From contig SLJA01000120.1 in assembly GCA_007135355.1 (NCBI GenBank), forward strand, positions 1-9,473: a stretch of DNA of 9,473 nt, written 5' to 3'. The position numbers were made by a program, and so were the translations under genes. Below, one piece after another: positions 7,472 through 9,473 of the stretch. Source of the DNA: Wenzhouxiangella sp. (GTDB taxonomy: Bacteria > Pseudomonadota > Gammaproteobacteria > Xanthomonadales > Wenzhouxiangellaceae). Below the pieces are notes generated by a model. It did no database searches, had not been told where the DNA came from, and saw nothing but the letters and a program-made list of their open reading frames with translations. The number at the start of each line of letters is the position of its first letter. Positions within the stretch are counted from its first letter, which is position 1.

Positions 7472-7531
7472 GTTGTGCCGGTTCAAGCTGTTTTATCATC
7501 GAGGCTTGCGATCCAGCCGGGCAAGGCAGCG

Positions 7532-7819
7532 ATGAGAGTAGAGCCGACAGAGACTTCACCCCTGGCCATCATCAGCCTGGTGTTCGGGATACTGAGCTGG
7601 GTGGCGCTGCCGATCATTGGCGCTGTGATCGCCATCATTGCCGGACACGTGGCGCGCGGGCAGATTCGCGAGGCGCGTGGGGCACTGCTGGGCGACGGCC
7701 TGGCTTTGGCTGGTCTGATTCTGGGCTATCTGAGTCTCGCCCTGGTGCTGCTGGTTCTGGGCCTGATCGTGATTTTTGGCGCCGGCCTGCTGGCGATTCT
7801 GGCGGTCGCCGCGGCTTGA
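7532..7819 (+). CDS. DUF4190 small integral membrane protein
   Basis: Small hydrophobic protein of 95 residues matching the DUF4190 pattern: an SPLAIISLVFGIL start, a hydrophobic hairpin, GHVARGQIR in the middle, then GDGLALAGLILGYLSL. Predicted membrane segments are about 11-38 and 56-90; the second is long enough for one or two passes. The central GHxAxGxIR loop is the conserved family signature. The function of DUF4190 is not established, so none is assigned. The ATG at 7532 is chosen because AAGG lies five bases upstream and the product then starts just before the domain; an in-frame upstream start at 7475 would add 19 residues unlike the family. It is divergent from the uridylyltransferase. 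A weak rightward promoter (TTGTGC 7473-7478, TATCAT 7494-7499, 15-base spacer) could serve it. Confidence 0.8.
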   Translation: MRVEPTETSPLAIISLVFGILSWVALPIIGAVIAIIAGHVARGQIREARGALLGDGLALAGLILGYLSLALVLLVLGLIVIFGAGLLAILAVAAA

Positions 7820-7888
7820 ATCGCGACGATCTTCAATCGATAGAGTGCCTGCCCATAAGTTAGTGAGACGCGCGCCGCCTCGGCTTCA

Positions 7889-8362
7889 TTAGGATTTCCA
7901 GTCGCGAAACGGATGCTGCATGAGCTGCGAGTTGTAGTAGCGCGTCTGGCCGGTGACTTCCTCTCCCAGCCACTCCGGGCGCTCGAACTCCTCGTCCTCC
8001 GAACCCAGTTCGACCTCGGCCACCACCAGGCCGGCGTTGTCGCCGTGGAATTCGTCGACTTCGAAGGTGTGCGCGCCGCGGCTGACCAGGTGGCGGGTCT
8101 TGTCGATCACGCCGGGCTCGCATAGGGCCAGCAATTCCTCGGCCTCGCCGGTCGGGATTTCGCGTTCCCATTCGTAACGGCTGGCGCCGGAGGCGCTGCC
8201 GATGCCCTTGATGGTCAGGTAGCCGCGATCACCCTTGATGCGCACGCGCACGGTGCGTTCCGGGACCGATGACAGGTAACCCTGCACGATGCGCTGGCTG
8301 GCGCCGACCTCGGGCTTATAGTCGCCGGTGACGAGAAACTTGCGTTCGATTTCCTGTGCCAT
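7889..8362 (-). CDS. CYTH-domain inorganic triphosphatase (NeuTTM-like)
   Basis: Triphosphate tunnel metalloenzyme of 157 residues, a single CYTH domain. It carries the defining ExExK at E4-E6-K8 (EIERKFLV), QGYL at 27-30, the basic strand RVRIKG (39-44), LTIKG (49-53), DKTR (87-90), FEVDEF (100-105) and the acidic strand AEVELGSED (115-123). It ends with WLGEEVTG and RYYNSQL. The order and spacing of these blocks closely follow Nitrosomonas europaea NeuTTM, which hydrolyses tripolyphosphate with divalent metal. I infer the same activity; adenylate cyclase or thiamine triphosphatase activity cannot be excluded because the fold is shared. There is no CHAD domain. AGGGAG lies five bases before the ATG at 8362. 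It is 24 bases downstream of the next gene on the same strand, so the two are probably one transcript. Confidence 0.87.
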   Translation of the reverse strand: MAQEIERKFLVTGDYKPEVGASQRIVQGYLSSVPERTVRVRIKGDRGYLTIKGIGSASGASRYEWEREIPTGEAEELLALCEPGVIDKTRHLVSRGAHTFEVDEFHGDNAGLVVAEVELGSEDEEFERPEWLGEEVTGQTRYYNSQLMQHPFRDWKS

Positions 8363-8367
8363 GGGGG

Positions 8368-8373
8368 CTCCCT
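8368..8373 (-). promoter_or_regulatory. Strong ribosome binding site of the CYTH triphosphatase
   Basis: AGGGAG on the minus strand, five bases before the ATG at 8362, within the 24-base gap after the upstream gene. It fixes the start and suggests efficient independent initiation in the operon. Confidence 0.7.
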
Positions 8374-8386
8374 ATTCCGGTATTCG

Positions 8387-9022
8387 TCAGTTGGCCAGCG
8401 GACGGTCGATCATGCCGATCACGCGCTTGATGGCCTGCAGGTAGTTGATGTTCTCGACGCCTTCGAGGCCGACATCGGCGATGGTTTTCTTGATGGCTTC
8501 GATCTCGGTGGACTCGGAGTTGATCGTGGCCACGCGAGCACCGTTGATCAGTACCAGGCCGTACTCGCACAAGGTGTCGTTGACCATGTAACCGAAGCGC
8601 TGCTTGTGCACGCGCACCGACTGCAGTTCCGGATGGGCGCGCACCAGGTCCAGGAATTCGTCGAGAGTGAAGGCGTCCTGCTGCGGCAGGCGCAGGTCGA
8701 CCTGGAAGGCGGGAACGACCTCATCGACCAGCATCTCGCGCGCCATGGGGAACTCGCCTTTCATCAGCGGGTTCCACTGCTCCAGGCCGTCCACGCTCTG
8801 GATGTAGGTCTTGATATCCATCTTGCCGTTGCGGATCTTGGTGTTGTTGACGTCGTTGGTCCGCGACAGGATGTAGACCTCGTCGGAGTGGCGCTCCCAG
8901 ACGGCCTCGGGCACGGGCACCGACAGGCGCGCCATGCGCTGGTGGGCGGCGTCGAACTGCTGGCCGAAGCTGCGGAACTCGAAGCGCGGTTTGGATTCCG
9001 CGCCGATTTGCAGGCTGCTCAT
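8387..9022 (-). CDS. Divergent CYTH-like protein of unknown function
   Basis: Soluble protein of 211 residues without signal peptide or membrane helix. I do not recognise it firmly as a named family. It shows alternating charged strands as in CYTH/triphosphate tunnel proteins: FEFRSF (14-19), KIRNGKMDIK (62-71), a VRVHKQR basic strand (136-142), an E-containing strand at LCEYGLVLI (151-159), then SESTEIEAIKKT (169-180) and an end NINYLQAIKRVIG (191-203), like the closing helix of CYTH domains. The canonical N-terminal ExExK is absent; only an ExR (E15, R17) is at a similar place. Co-directional and 24 bases from a canonical CYTH triphosphatase, it could be a substrate-specialised or regulatory partner. 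The ATG at 9022 is preferred because AAGGGAG lies five bases before it; an in-frame ATG at 9049 would add nine residues with a weak site. CYTH membership is an inference by eye. Confidence 0.75.
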   Translation of the reverse strand: MSSLQIGAESKPRFEFRSFGQQFDAAHQRMARLSVPVPEAVWERHSDEVYILSRTNDVNNTKIRNGKMDIKTYIQSVDGLEQWNPLMKGEFPMAREMLVDEVVPAFQVDLRLPQQDAFTLDEFLDLVRAHPELQSVRVHKQRFGYMVNDTLCEYGLVLINGARVATINSESTEIEAIKKTIADVGLEGVENINYLQAIKRVIGMIDRPLAN

Positions 9023-9027
9023 GGGCT

Positions 9028-9034
9028 CTCCCTT
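9028..9034 (-). promoter_or_regulatory. Strong ribosome binding site deciding the start at 9022
   Basis: AAGGGAG on the minus strand, five bases before the ATG at 9022. It is the same motif and spacing as in front of the neighbouring CYTH triphosphatase, and much better than anything before the alternative ATG at 9049. Confidence 0.7.
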
Positions 9035-9096
9035 CTTGTTCACTGGCATATATCCGGCTTCGAGTATCGCAGATCGACGCGTGGGCGGGTCCGTAT

Positions 9097-9473
9097 TCAG
9101 CCGGACAGGGTGTCGCGCGCGGCCTGGCCGATCAGGCGGCCCGAGCGGCGCAACTGGCGCTTGAGCAGGCGCCAGTTCTCCTCGCTTCTCCTGGCTTTCA
9201 GGCAGCGCAGCAGGCGCACCCGGCGGGCTTCGTCCATGCGCTCAAGCAAGGTCGCCCACAGCGCATCGTCGACGTTGTCACGGTGGCCATCGCGCAGGCA
9301 CACGGGGACGATGTGCTCCACCGGCACGGCCAGGTCATGGGCCAGCCGCCCCGCGGCGGCCACGATCTGTTCGGCCTTGGCGCCCTCGGGCGGGTCGAGG
9401 CGGTAGGGCGGGTTCCATTCGCGCACCGGGCGCAGGCGGTCGATCTGGGTCATGACCACGACCACGGGCGGGC
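9097..9473 (-). CDS. Era/dynamin-like GTPase, C-terminal part (5' end outside window)
   Basis: C-terminal fragment of about 125 residues whose frame stays open to the window edge, so the GTP-binding P-loop and switch regions are not visible. The first visible residues (PPVVVVMTQIDRLRP) are a beta strand leading into a TxID, the usual G4 guanine-specificity motif of TRAFAC GTPases. The following EWNPPYRLDPPEG and the strand VEHIVPVCLRDG, at the G5 position, are typical of bacterial 50S-ribosome-binding/YeeP-like GTPases. The remainder is a basic, probably helical tail rich in Arg and Leu (about residues 75-115 of the fragment), with no membrane segment in view. It lies 74 bases upstream of the CYTH-like gene in the same orientation; co-transcription is possible. 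Family assignment rests on the G4/G5 region only. Confidence 0.68.
   Translation of the reverse strand, partial: PPVVVVMTQIDRLRPVREWNPPYRLDPPEGAKAEQIVAAAGRLAHDLAVPVEHIVPVCLRDGHRDNVDDALWATLLERMDEARRVRLLRCLKARRSEENWRLLKRQLRRSGRLIGQAARDTLSG

Noticed and set aside
7475..7531. Longer start for the DUF4190 protein
   Set aside because: The added residues are non-hydrophobic, would overlap candidate promoter elements, and the ATG at 7532 has its own ribosome binding site.
7820..7888. Gap between DUF4190 and CYTH genes, checked for a bidirectional terminator
   Set aside because: Only a 4-base GCCG/CGGC stem without a T-run is present. I see no tRNA, small gene or clear terminator in it.
8606..9406. 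Plus-strand frame of 266 codons across the CYTH-like gene and the GTPase end
   Set aside because: It runs antisense through two genes and their gap with no family resemblance. The minus-strand genes have strong ribosome binding sites and coherent proteins.

Overview
The window is GC-rich, densely coded bacterial chromosome with short intergenic gaps and overlapping gene pairs. The protein families and the domain style of the large c-di-GMP protein suggest a gammaproteobacterium, perhaps from the Chromatiales/Lysobacterales area. That placement is an inference from family resemblance only. I saw no tRNA, rRNA, CRISPR array, insertion sequence, prophage gene or replication origin.

Plus-strand left half (1-5993). 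The window opens inside a very large c-di-GMP signalling protein. It has the end of a periplasmic CHASE sensor, a membrane helix, PAS, GAF, PAS, GGDEF and EAL domains, and a C-terminal CZB-like domain. The GGDEF and EAL motifs are intact, but three of the four usual zinc ligands of the CZB-like domain appear to be replaced. A probable two-gene operon follows: dgcA (enolase-superfamily N-acetyl-D-glutamate racemase / dipeptide epimerase) and dgcN (DUF1611 family, D-glutamate N-acetyltransferase). They overlap by an ATGA. Together they would turn D-glutamate into N-acetyl-L-glutamate. Here 'dgc' means D-glutamate catabolism, not diguanylate cyclase.

Middle (6003-7819). A eukaryotic-type UTP--glucose-1-phosphate uridylyltransferase lies on the minus strand, its stop only 9 bases from the dgcN stop. 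It is divergently arranged with a small two-to-three-helix DUF4190 membrane protein. The 113-base gap between those two starts holds candidate promoter elements and a small dyad.

Minus-strand right end (7889-9473). Reading right to left there is the C-terminal end of an Era/dynamin-like GTPase cut by the window edge, then a 211-residue protein that I read as a divergent CYTH-like (triphosphate tunnel) protein, then a 157-residue CYTH protein closely resembling the Nitrosomonas europaea inorganic triphosphatase NeuTTM. The last two are 24 bases apart, with strong ribosome binding sites at the same spacing, so they are probably co-transcribed.

Most of the window is housekeeping or known accessory metabolism, and I do not see a clear new defence or mobile system. 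The observations most worth follow-up are the tandem of a canonical and a divergent CYTH-like protein, the ligand-poor CZB-like tail on an otherwise intact GGDEF-EAL protein, and the isolated dgcA-dgcN module.
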